Under the pieces are notes generated by a model. That model searched no databases. It was not told where the DNA came from and saw only the letters and a program-made list of their open reading frames with translations. From positions 1 to 64,000 of the forward strand of contig DAOPPX010000006.1 in assembly GCA_035358715.1 (NCBI GenBank): a stretch of DNA of 64,000 nt, given 5' to 3'. The position numbers and the translations under genes are program-made. Source of the stretch: UBA8199 sp035358715. GTDB lineage: Bacteria; Verrucomicrobiota; Verrucomicrobiia; Limisphaerales; UBA8199. Of this stretch, positions 26,467-34,403 are shown one piece after another; the first letter of the stretch is position 1, and each line of letters opens with the position of its first letter.

Positions 26467-28306
26467 CGACTTGAAAGAGACGTGGCGGGCGCAGACGCCG
26501 CAATCCCGGCTGACGGTTGGCGCGGATCTGTTGCTCAAGGAAGTGCGGCGGAACCAGAAGTGGTTCGCCGCCCGGCTCTTCTGGCGGGATGCGCGCGAAG
26601 TCGGCGTGTGTCTGCTAATGGTGCCTCTCTGGTTCTACCTGGGAGCCAGCCATGCGCTGCCCTGGACGTGGTATTTGGGGGTGCCGGCCCTCGTGTGGAT
26701 TGCCGGCTTCATGTTGCTCGACCGGGCGCGCCATAAGCCGCGCGCGCCGGAGCCGGGCGAACCGCTCAGCCGAAGCGTGGAGCGTTCGCTCGCCCAGGTC
26801 GAGCATCAGATATGGCTGCTGCGCAATGTGTTTTGGTGGTACCTGTTACCGCCTGGCCTGGCGCTGCTGGCCTTCTTTGGCCAGGTTACCTGGGAGGCGC
26901 GGGACGGCGGGTGGTGGATGGCTCTCGTTGCTGTGGGAGTGCTCGCAGTGGAAGCGCTCTTCTTCGCCGGCGTTTACTGGTTGAACCAGCACGCCATTCG
27001 TTCCGAGCTCGAGCCGCGGCGCCGGGAGTTGCAGGAATTGCTGGCGGAGCTCAAGGATACAACTGAGCCCGCCGTTGCCCCGCAGGGGCCGGATTCGGGC
27101 ATCGCCAGTCCCCGCAAAGCAGGGTGGAAGGGCTTGTTGACCATCCTGGGGCTTTTCGTCGTTACCGCGGTTGTTTCAGTCTGGGCGCATCGCGCGGCGC
27201 GCCCGTCTTTCAATGCCGACTGCCTCCCGGCCGCCGGCGACCAGGCGGTGACCAACCTGCTGGCGCCAATCCGGCAAAAGCACGAGGTGCCGGCAATTGC
27301 CGCCGCGCTCGTCACGAGCAAGGGTCTCGTTGCTGTCGGCGTGGCTGGCACGCGCAAACGCGGGATGGCGATTCCGGCAACCCTCGACGACCAGTGGCAT
27401 CTCGGCTCGGACACCAAAGCCATGACGGCCACCCTGGTGGCCAGGCTTGTCGAGCAGGGGCGTCTCAAATGGGAGAGCACCGTGGCGGAGACATTCCCCG
27501 ACCTGGCCGCGGATTTTCACCCCGAGGCGCGCACGATCAACGTTCTCCAGCTCTTGTCCCATCGGTCCGGCCTCAGGCCCAACCCAGACCTTGCCGCGTA
27601 TGGTGGAGCTGACGGCGTCAGGGAGCGATTGCGATTGGTGAAGGAGACGCTGAGAAAGGCACCGTCGCACAAGCCGGGCACGCATTACGAATACTCCAAT
27701 CTCGGATACAGCGTTGCGGGCGCGATCACCGAACGGGTGATGGGCAAGTCCTGGGAGCAGGCCATGCGGGATGAAGTGTTCGGTCCGCTGGGCATGACCA
27801 GCGCAGGCTTCGGCGGCACGGGCACGCCAGGGCAGGTGGACCAGCCGTGGGGACACTACCAGAACGGGCGGCCGGCGGCTGGCAATGGGCCCGCCATGGA
27901 CAACCCGCCGGTGCTGAGTCCGGCCGGGCGGGTTCATTGCACGATTCAGGACTGGGCCCGGTTTGTTGCCGACCAACTGCGGGGGGCGCGGGGCGAACCC
28001 GCACTGCTCCAGCCAGCCACGTATCAGAAGCTCCACACCCAACCGTTTGGGGGCGAATACGCCCTGGGCTGGCTGGTGGTGGAGCGTGCCTGGGCCGGCG
28101 GCAAGGCGTTGAACCACGGCGGCGACAATACGATGAACTGCGCCAACGTGTGGGTAGCCCCGGCCCGCGATTTCGCCGTGCTGGTCTGCGTTAACCAGAG
28201 CGGTGACACGGCCTTTCAGGCCAGCGACGAGGCCGTGGGCGCGCTCATTACGCTTCACGCCGCGGGAACTGAATCTGCCGGTGCCGCGGAGCGGAAGGAA
28301 AAGTGA
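26456..28306 (+). CDS. Membrane protein fused to a class C beta-lactamase-like serine hydrolase
   Basis: 616 residues. Residues 1-50 are soluble and charged (DDLKETWRAQTPQSR), like the start of proteins encoded next to ECF sigma factors. Several hydrophobic segments follow (about 45-65, 70-90, 120-150, 155-180 and 225-245). From about 255 to the end is a serine hydrolase of the beta-lactamase class C/AmpC-EstB type: S318-D-T-K321, Y413-S-N415 and H554-G-G are the three catalytic boxes. It should sit outside the membrane and act on a peptidoglycan-like or ester substrate. It overlaps the sigma gene by 11 nt, so a sensing role for the sigma factor is a reasonable inference. Confidence 0.85.
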   Translation: MNSDDLKETWRAQTPQSRLTVGADLLLKEVRRNQKWFAARLFWRDAREVGVCLLMVPLWFYLGASHALPWTWYLGVPALVWIAGFMLLDRARHKPRAPEPGEPLSRSVERSLAQVEHQIWLLRNVFWWYLLPPGLALLAFFGQVTWEARDGGWWMALVAVGVLAVEALFFAGVYWLNQHAIRSELEPRRRELQELLAELKDTTEPAVAPQGPDSGIASPRKAGWKGLLTILGLFVVTAVVSVWAHRAARPSFNADCLPAAGDQAVTNLLAPIRQKHEVPAIAAALVTSKGLVAVGVAGTRKRGMAIPATLDDQWHLGSDTKAMTATLVARLVEQGRLKWESTVAETFPDLAADFHPEARTINVLQLLSHRSGLRPNPDLAAYGGADGVRERLRLVKETLRKAPSHKPGTHYEYSNLGYSVAGAITERVMGKSWEQAMRDEVFGPLGMTSAGFGGTGTPGQVDQPWGHYQNGRPAAGNGPAMDNPPVLSPAGRVHCTIQDWARFVADQLRGARGEPALLQPATYQKLHTQPFGGEYALGWLVVERAWAGGKALNHGGDNTMNCANVWVAPARDFAVLVCVNQSGDTAFQASDEAVGALITLHAAGTESAGAAERKEK

Positions 28307-28369
28307 CCAGGCGGCCTATATCCCAGTTCACATGGACAACCGCCTGTCGCCGCCGTCGCCGATTGGGGC

Positions 28370-28398
28370 TTGAAATGAGACCGGCGGTCTGGTAGAAT
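28370..28398 (+). promoter_or_regulatory. Promoter of the SUMF1-domain gene with a spacer palindrome
   Basis: TTGAAA (28370-28375), a 17-nt spacer and TAGAAT (28393-28398). The spacer contains a perfect AGACC-GGC-GGTCT palindrome (28378-28390), well placed for a repressor. The leader to ATG 28530 would be about 125 nt. Confidence 0.55.
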
Positions 28399-28529
28399 GG
28401 TATCATTCGCCGGGATGAAGTTGGGGTGCCGGTCATGAAAACTCTGAGAGAGGTCAGCCTACCGTTCGGTTCGACGGTCGCGCCGGAAGGGGAGAATCGC
28501 CTTGTCCCGCGCGCAACAGAGCATCAACT

Positions 28530-29678
28530 ATGAACAGGACCATGAGGAACAAATTGCCAGGAATCAGCCTTGGCCTGTGCGCGTTGGCACTGTGGGCGGG
28601 CGCGGCGAATTCTGTGAAGGCAGACCAGGTTGCAGACATCGTGATGGCCCCCCGGTTAACGATTCAGGGCACCATTGGGGTTACCAACCAGATTCAGTAT
28701 GCCGACCAAGTGAGCGCGGGTAATTGGGCGGTGCTGACCAATGTGGTAGTGACGGAAAGCCCCTACTACTTCGTGGATGTGACGGCGCTGCCGTTTCCCA
28801 GGAGGTTCTACCAAGTGGTCGTGCTGGCGCCGCCGGGCATGGTGCTGATTCCGGCCGGCAATTTCACGATGGGGGCGACAACGAATGCGGGGCACGAGAC
28901 TTACAGCGACGAGGTTCCGCAACACGCCGTGTATGTGAGCGCGTTCTACATGGACCAGTATGAGGTGACCACGGCGTTGTGGGACGAGGTGAAGGGGTGG
29001 AATGGCGGCAACGGTTACGTGTATGAGAATGTCGGTTTCGGGAAGGCGGCCGATCATCCGGTGCAGACGGTGAACTGGCGGGACTGTGTGAAGTGGTGTA
29101 ATGCGCGGAGCCAGAAGGAGGGGCTGGTGCCGTGCTACTACAACGAGGAGGGACTGGCGACGGTGTATAAGAGCGGGACCGGAACACCTTACCCGAAGTG
29201 GGACGCGAACGGGTATCGGTTGCCGACGGAGGCGGAGTGGGAGAAGGCGGCGCGGGGCGGGGAGAGCGGGCATCGGTTTTCCTGGAGCGACACAGACAAC
29301 ATAACCCACAGCCAGGCGAACTACTACGCGGGGGCCAGCTATCCTTACAACAAGAGTTACCCGGCAACTTATCATCCGACCTTTGCGACTGGGAACTATC
29401 CCTATACGAGCCCGGTGGGGCATTTTGGGGCGAACGGGTATGGGTTATATGAGATGACCGGAAATGTGTGGGAGTGGTGCTGGGACTGGTATGGCCCTTA
29501 TTCGAGCGCCCCGCAGACCGACCCGCGAGGGCCCGCCTCGGGTTCATCCCGTGTGTTGCGCGGCGGGAGTTGGTACGACTTCGCGGCCTACTGCCGGACA
29601 GCGTACCGCTACTACGGCACGCCTTACTACCGGAACGGCGCCATGGGGTTCCGCTCTGTCCGCTGCCCAGGCCAATGA
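28530..29678 (+). CDS. Secreted SUMF1/FGE-sulfatase-domain protein
   Basis: 382 residues with a signal peptide (KLPGISLGLCALALWAGAANS). A short beta region (about 40-95, ending RRFYQVVV) common in secreted verrucomicrobial proteins precedes the SUMF1 domain from about 100: GMVLIPAGNFTMGA, YMDQYEVTTALWDEV, VNWRDCVKWCNA, YRLPTEAEWEKAARGG, GLYEMTGNVWEWCWDWY, RVLRGGSWYD ... MGFRSVR. Formylglycine-generating enzymes need a Cys pair in the RGGS-x-x-C-x4-C region. Here it reads RGGSWYDFAAYC, so the first Cys is missing and the copper site is incomplete. It is unlikely to activate the sulfatase in this window. Role unknown. Confidence 0.88.
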   Translation: MNRTMRNKLPGISLGLCALALWAGAANSVKADQVADIVMAPRLTIQGTIGVTNQIQYADQVSAGNWAVLTNVVVTESPYYFVDVTALPFPRRFYQVVVLAPPGMVLIPAGNFTMGATTNAGHETYSDEVPQHAVYVSAFYMDQYEVTTALWDEVKGWNGGNGYVYENVGFGKAADHPVQTVNWRDCVKWCNARSQKEGLVPCYYNEEGLATVYKSGTGTPYPKWDANGYRLPTEAEWEKAARGGESGHRFSWSDTDNITHSQANYYAGASYPYNKSYPATYHPTFATGNYPYTSPVGHFGANGYGLYEMTGNVWEWCWDWYGPYSSAPQTDPRGPASGSSRVLRGGSWYDFAAYCRTAYRYYGTPYYRNGAMGFRSVRCPGQ

Positions 29679-29776
29679 GTTCGAGGGCCGGCACAGGCGG
29701 CGAGGAAACGGCAAGCGTGCGCGGCTGGAAGAAAGAACAATCCGCGCAGCGGTCGGGCTTCCTGGAATAATCGAGC

Positions 29777-29796
29777 GCCCGGTGTCGGCACCGGGC
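29777..29796. other. GC-rich hairpin
   Basis: Perfect 8-bp stem GCCCGGTG with loop TCGG, about 100 nt after the SUMF1-gene stop. No T-tract follows, so a terminator role is uncertain. Confidence 0.35.
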
Positions 29797-29948
29797 CTGC
29801 ACAGGTTGGCGCGTTTCCTTGTGGAACGGGGCGCCTGACGCGGCACCCTTCGGGTTGGCTAAACGTATGCAGCAAGGAGTGACGGCATTCCTGTTGGCCT
29901 GCCAAGCCAGGGCCTGCCCAAGGCCGACAGAAACGTCAGCACGCCGGG

Positions 29949-31199
29949 CTAGAGCTTGAACTGCGGTATTTTCAGCAGCTCGCCGCCCTTGAGGGCCGAC
30001 TGGTGGGCAAGGATGCCGCTGACGGTCATGTTCAGGGCTTGGGCAATGTCCACCAGCGGTTTGCGGTTCTGGAGAATGGCCGTGACGAACTCGTTCATCA
30101 GGTAGCCATGAGAGCCGCCGTGGCTGCCTGCGGCCACCCCGGGGGGCAGGGGCGGACGCTTGATGTCGGGCAGGTTTTTCTCCAGGCCCTCGTACTTGCC
30201 GTAGTAGGACCCCTTCTGCCCGCGGATCCGGCCCATCTCGCCGCCCACGCCGGGCGAATCCCAACTGACCGCCATTCGGGATGTTCCCCCTTCGCTGGTG
30301 CGGAACAAGGCGATTTCCGTGCCGAAGGGATTCTCGTAAATGTTGTTGGCCGGCCGCAGATGCTCGATCACACTCGGCATGCCCATGCAGGACACTTCGG
30401 TGAAGCTTCCCCCGGTCACGCCGATATAATAGGCGTTGGAGTGGGTCGGGTACCATTGCGGCGGCAGGCCGATGCGCCAGCCTTTGTAGGAGTCAATGGG
30501 GGTATCCATGTAATGGTAGTATTCGCCCTCGGAATACAGCAGCTTGCCCAGCCCGCCGGCCTCATAAATCTGGCGCATGCCGTAGAGATCTTCGTGGAAG
30601 CAGGATGTCTCGAACATCATGTACTTGAGCCCGCTGGTCTTGACGGCGTCGAACAGCTTGTAGGCCTCAACTATCGAGCCGAACACCGCCGGGACGGCTG
30701 AGGCGACGTGTTTGCCGTGTTTGAGCACCTCGATGCAGTGCCGCGCGTGGCTGGGGGCGTCGGTCGCCACGAATACCGCCTCGATCCGGTCGTCCTTAAC
30801 CAGTTCTTCGAGCGAGGGATAGGTTTTGGCGCAGCGGGCGGCCTTGGCCAGCCCGGCGCACCGGTCCGGAATCAGGTCGCTGACCGCCACCACCTCGACG
30901 TTTGGGTGATCCTGAAAACCGAAGGCGGCCCCGAACTGGCAAACGCCGTAGCCGACCAGCCCAACGCGAATCTTCCGGTCGGAAACGGGCTTCCAATTCC
31001 TGGAGGCATCCGGGGCGGTGGGCTCTTTCTCAAAGCCCTGAATTACTTTCTCCTGCGCGTGGGCTTTTGACGTGATTGCCAAGGCGGCCGAGCTGAGCCC
31101 GAGCGCATGCAGAAAGGATCGGCGCGTGACAGAACCGAGGGGGGAGGTTGTCTCGGGTGTCGCGGGTGATGCCGAGCCGGGCTGATTGTTGTGTTGCAT
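29949..31199 (-). CDS. Tat-exported Gfo/Idh/MocA-family oxidoreductase
   Basis: 416 residues from ATG 31199 (ATG 31211 is equally open). A Tat signal is visible: V-T-R-R-S-F-L followed by HALGLSSAALAITSKAHA. The NAD(P)-binding Rossmann region starts KIRVGLVGYGVCQFG, with VEVVAVSDL and AVFVATDAPSHARHCIEVLKHGKHV, where the EK-P motif usual for the family is altered to SAVP. The C-terminal sheet domain carries SEGEYYHYMDTP and Gly-rich loops. It probably oxidises or reduces a sugar or inositol derivative in the periplasm with a bound cofactor, as seen for other exported members. Substrate unknown. Confidence 0.88.
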   Translation of the reverse strand: MQHNNQPGSASPATPETTSPLGSVTRRSFLHALGLSSAALAITSKAHAQEKVIQGFEKEPTAPDASRNWKPVSDRKIRVGLVGYGVCQFGAAFGFQDHPNVEVVAVSDLIPDRCAGLAKAARCAKTYPSLEELVKDDRIEAVFVATDAPSHARHCIEVLKHGKHVASAVPAVFGSIVEAYKLFDAVKTSGLKYMMFETSCFHEDLYGMRQIYEAGGLGKLLYSEGEYYHYMDTPIDSYKGWRIGLPPQWYPTHSNAYYIGVTGGSFTEVSCMGMPSVIEHLRPANNIYENPFGTEIALFRTSEGGTSRMAVSWDSPGVGGEMGRIRGQKGSYYGKYEGLEKNLPDIKRPPLPPGVAAGSHGGSHGYLMNEFVTAILQNRKPLVDIAQALNMTVSGILAHQSALKGGELLKIPQFKL

Positions 31200-31297
31200 G
31201 ATGCTCAGCATGTATTTCGCCCAATCCGCGTCAAGCCCGAATCCGCGGGATGGGGTGCGGCGGGCGGCGGAATCGCAGGCCGTCGCCGGGCCGAAGT

Positions 31298-31840
31298 TCA
31301 GCGCCGTTGTGGTTTCGCGGGGGCCGGCTGCTTCCCGCCCGAGGTCCAGCTCGCGCCCACCGTCCGGCCGCTCGCGTCTCGCGCGCTCACACTCGACCCG
31401 GCGGGCTGCAGGGTGCTGGTCGTGCGGCCGGCGGCATCGCGGAAAGTGACGCCGCTGCCGGATTTTGAAGAGGTTCGCTGGATGCGCCCGGCGGCGTCAC
31501 GATAAGTGACGGTATTCCCATTGCCGGATGTCGTGCCCGTCCAGACCGTGCGCCCCGCGGCATCACGAAATACCGTCTGGCTGCCTTGAACGACCGCCGT
31601 GCCCGCGGTTCTGCCGCTGCTGTCGCGGAAGACGGTCGTGCTGCTGCCGAGCGTGCTTGCCGTGCCCAGGGTGCGGCCAGAGGCGTCCCGCAGCGTGGTC
31701 CGAGCTCCGGGCTTTGCTTTGACGGCCACGTAACGGCTCAAGTCATCCGTGCCGGGCGCCGGCGCGTTGCGGGTATCGGCTGCGAACAACAAGCCGGTCA
31801 TGACTGTAAGGGACAATACCGCGACGATGTAATATTTCAT
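31298..31840 (-). CDS. Small secreted protein of RDA(A/S)GRT repeats
   Basis: 180 residues. ATG 31840 is selected because a signal peptide follows at once (MKYYIVAVLSLTVMTGLLFA); the open frame further upstream is not coding-like. The mature protein consists of about six repeats of roughly 20 residues with the consensus T-x-F-RDA-A/S-GRT-x-GT-x4-G, alternating with Ser/Thr/Gly-rich strands. This regular pattern suggests a beta-solenoid or elongated surface protein, possibly binding a repetitive ligand. The tail is Lys/Pro-rich. No enzyme motif. Confidence 0.75.
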   Translation of the reverse strand: MKYYIVAVLSLTVMTGLLFAADTRNAPAPGTDDLSRYVAVKAKPGARTTLRDASGRTLGTASTLGSSTTVFRDSSGRTAGTAVVQGSQTVFRDAAGRTVWTGTTSGNGNTVTYRDAAGRIQRTSSKSGSGVTFRDAAGRTTSTLQPAGSSVSARDASGRTVGASWTSGGKQPAPAKPQRR

Positions 31841-31938
31841 GGCGTGCGCAAGTGTCTTATACGAGCGGACGAAACAGGGCGCACGTCTATTCATCTGTTG
31901 ACCGGATTCATCCTTGAAGCAGCATTGCCTTGCCCGCC

Positions 31939-32139
31939 CTACTGAGCGGCTGCGATCAAGGTAGCAACGCTCGCATTGGGAGGTTGCAGAACCTCGGTCT
32001 GGGCGGGCGGGCACTGACCAACCCGTTTCGCCAGGAATTCGCCCAGCGAGAAGGCGACTCCGACCATTCCAACGAGGGCCAAACAGATTGCGACGCTTCG
32101 GATTCTCAGAATCCTGCGCGCTGAGTGGTTTGTTTTCAT
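31939..32139 (-). CDS. Possible small single-pass membrane protein
   Basis: 66 residues: a basic start (MKTNHSARRILRIR), one strong hydrophobic segment (about 15-36, SVAICLALVGMVGVAFSLGEF), then a short polar tail. A purine-rich GGTCGAGG precedes the ATG. Upstream of, and in the same direction as, the RDAAGRT repeat gene. No family recognised. Confidence 0.45.
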   Translation of the reverse strand: MKTNHSARRILRIRSVAICLALVGMVGVAFSLGEFLAKRVGQCPPAQTEVLQPPNASVATLIAAAQ

Positions 32140-32327
32140 GCCTCGACCTTAGTCCTCCACCGGCGTGGGGTGTTAATCGAAAGAATTTCAACGGATATTG
32201 ATACGAGTGATGACGGGAATTCCTGGCCTGTCCTTCTGCCGGGCCAGCCCGCATCCCAACCGGAGGAAAAGGAACGGCATCCGCGAGGACCGACCGCAGA
32301 CGGTCCGGCTCCCGCTCCGGCTCGCCG

Positions 32328-32355
32328 TTGACGACCTTGCCGGCCGTGTTAGATT
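32328..32355 (+). promoter_or_regulatory. Promoter of the aldo/keto reductase gene
   Basis: TTGACG (32328-32333), a 16-nt spacer and TAGATT (32350-32355), about 72 nt before ATG 32428. Confidence 0.45.
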
Positions 32356-32427
32356 ACGATCCAGGATGCCGGCGCTCGACGCCGTTCTCCTCTGAAACCT
32401 CGATCTGTTGAGAACATTGAGATCAAT

Positions 32428-33336
32428 ATGAAGACCAGTCACCTGAGCCGCCGCCGGTTTCTTGAACGCTCCGCTACCCTGGCCGGCGCACTGCTGCTGA
32501 GCTCCTGTTCCTCGACAGGGCCAAGGGCCGCAGCCAGGCGCACGGCGGCTGACCAGGTGGTCCTGGGCAACACCCGGCTCAAACTAAGCCGGCTGGGCTT
32601 CGGCACCGGCTCCAACGGCGGCAATGTCCAGTACGCTTTGGGCCAGGAAGCATTCAACACGCTCGTCCATTACGCCTACGACCAGGGGATTACCTACCTC
32701 GACTGCGCCCAAAACTACCGCACCTTCGATTGGATCAAGGGCGCGATCAAGGGCCTGCCCCGAGAGAAACTGTTCCTCCAGTCCAAGATACCGGGCAAAC
32801 CCGACCAGGTGCTGGCCGCCATTGACCGCCACCGCAAGGTATTCGACACCGACTACGTGGACAGCATGCTAATCCATTGCATGGTCAGGGACCGCTGGAC
32901 TGATGAGTGGAAGCTCATCATGGACGCCTTTGACGAGGCCAGGGAGAAGAAGTGGATTCGAGCCAAGGGCGTCTCGTGCCACAGCCTGCCCGCCCTGTGC
33001 GCAGCCGCCGCCTCCAGTTGGCCCGAAGTCCACTTGGTGCGCGTGAATCCGCAAGCCCGGTACATTGACGGCCCGGATGAGAAGTGGACCGGACCAGACC
33101 GCCACCTGGCGCCCGTGATGACAGAACTCCAGGCCATGCACGCCAAAGGCCGCGGCGTCATCGGCATGAAGATCATCGGCAACGGCGATTTCACCAATCC
33201 CGACGACCGGGAGAAGTCCATCCGCTTCGCCATGAGCCGGCCGGAGTTGAACGCCGTCGTGATCGGCTTCAAGAGCCGGGCCGAGATTGACGAGGCCATC
33301 CAGCGCATGAACCGGGCGCTGGCGGAGACGGCTTGA
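32428..33336 (+). CDS. Exported aldo/keto reductase (Tat lipoprotein)
   Basis: 302 residues. The N-terminus combines a Tat motif (SRRRFLERS) with a lipobox (LLLSSC), so the protein is probably folded, exported and lipid-anchored. The barrel starts LGNTRLKLSRLGFGTGS. Catalytic tetrad residues are recognisable: Asp in YLDCAQNY, Tyr in the same motif, Lys in FLQSKI and His in LIHCMV. Later it has VIGFKSRAEIDEAI. It should interconvert a carbonyl and an alcohol on a sugar-like substrate. As with the Gfo/Idh/MocA enzyme nearby, export of an NAD(P)-dependent fold raises the question of cofactor supply. Confidence 0.88.
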   Translation: MKTSHLSRRRFLERSATLAGALLLSSCSSTGPRAAARRTAADQVVLGNTRLKLSRLGFGTGSNGGNVQYALGQEAFNTLVHYAYDQGITYLDCAQNYRTFDWIKGAIKGLPREKLFLQSKIPGKPDQVLAAIDRHRKVFDTDYVDSMLIHCMVRDRWTDEWKLIMDAFDEAREKKWIRAKGVSCHSLPALCAAAASSWPEVHLVRVNPQARYIDGPDEKWTGPDRHLAPVMTELQAMHAKGRGVIGMKIIGNGDFTNPDDREKSIRFAMSRPELNAVVIGFKSRAEIDEAIQRMNRALAETA

Positions 33337-33441
33337 GCTGCGCATTGCCTTCCCCCAGCCAGGAACGGCATGGCGGGCACAGCCCGTCTCCCGCCAAAAA
33401 AACCGGCTTGACGGCTTGCTCCCAGCGCCTACCATCTCATC

Positions 33442-33597
33442 ATGCACTCCCATTCGGGCAGGAGCGGAAGACGGCATCGGTCCCACCGGAAACGCAGGTT
33501 CTTCATCCTGATGGCGTTGCTCACGCTCGTGGTGGTGGCCGTGGTTGCTGTCATGATGTATTCACTCACAAGCATGAACTGGCGCGCCCGTTTCTAG
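33442..33597 (+). CDS. Small membrane protein, 51 residues
   Basis: MHSHSGRSGRRHRSHRKRRF followed by a hydrophobic helix (FILMALLTLVVVAVVAVMMY, about 20-40) and SLTSMNWRARF, then TAG. A strongly basic N-terminus and one transmembrane helix give a sensible topology. It is close to and co-directional with the CoaB-like gene (24-nt gap). No clear ribosome-binding site. Confidence 0.5.
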   Translation: MHSHSGRSGRRHRSHRKRRFFILMALLTLVVVAVVAVMMYSLTSMNWRARF

Positions 33598-33621
33598 CGC
33601 CGGGCCGAGGCTCCTTTCCGT

Positions 33622-34290
33622 ATGCTGTGCGTCGTTACCGCCGGACCCACGTTTGAACCGCTGGACGCGGTGCGGCGCCTGACCAACTTTTCCACTGGCC
33701 GCCTTGGCTCGGAGCTGGCTGGTTTCCTCGCGGCGCGCGGGCACGACGTAATACTGCTGCTTGGCGAGCAGGCCACGTGGCGCGGAGACCACGGCGCGCG
33801 GCGAGTGCAGCCCTTCACCACCACCGCCGACCTGCGTGAGCGTTTGCGGGCCCTGGCCGGCTCGGCAGTGCAGGCGGTTTTTCACACGGCAGCCGTAAGC
33901 GATTTCGCCTTCGGCAAAGTCTGGCGCCCGCCGTCGCAAGGGGCGCTGGTGGAGCTGAGTGCCGGCAAACTCTCGAGCCGCGAAGGACCGCTGCTGGCCG
34001 AGTTGGTGCCGACGCCCAAAATCATCGCGGACCTGCGCTCATGGTTTCCCCGGGCGCGGCTGGCAGGCTGGAAGTACGAAGTGGAGGGAGACCGCTCCGG
34101 CATGATTCGCCGGGCCGAAGAGCAACTCGCTGAATGCCGCACGGACGCCTGCGTCGCCAACGGCCCGGCTTATGGCGCGGGCTTCGGCCTGGTCCAGGCC
34201 GGGGGCTCATGCATTCATGTGGCAGACGCGCCGGCGCTTTTCGCGGCGCTGGAGGCATTCCTGCGCCAAACGTCAGCAGGCGGGTGTTGA
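33622..34290 (+). CDS. CoaB-like phosphopantothenoylcysteine synthetase domain protein
   Basis: 222 residues with the CoaB start VTAGPTFEPLDAVRRLTNFSTGRLGSELA, then VFHTAAVSDF and LVPTPKIIADLR. The synthetase joins 4'-phosphopantothenate and Cys using CTP on the way to coenzyme A. The usual partner decarboxylase (CoaC) is not attached, and the flavoprotein at 42753 is a UbiX-type enzyme, so this is a stand-alone CoaB-like protein. The Lys-rich nucleotide loop of canonical CoaB is not obvious. It may serve CoA synthesis or be a relic with another role. Confidence 0.75.
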   Translation: MLCVVTAGPTFEPLDAVRRLTNFSTGRLGSELAGFLAARGHDVILLLGEQATWRGDHGARRVQPFTTTADLRERLRALAGSAVQAVFHTAAVSDFAFGKVWRPPSQGALVELSAGKLSSREGPLLAELVPTPKIIADLRSWFPRARLAGWKYEVEGDRSGMIRRAEEQLAECRTDACVANGPAYGAGFGLVQAGGSCIHVADAPALFAALEAFLRQTSAGGC

Positions 34291-34403
34291 CCCGCCCGGG
34301 TTGCTCGTGTTAACGGCCAGCGTGAGCTTTCGGCGGCACGCTCGGTGATCCGCCATGGATTTCGGGCTTCGGTTTGAGCGGCGGCCTGATATGGTGCGCG
34401 AGG

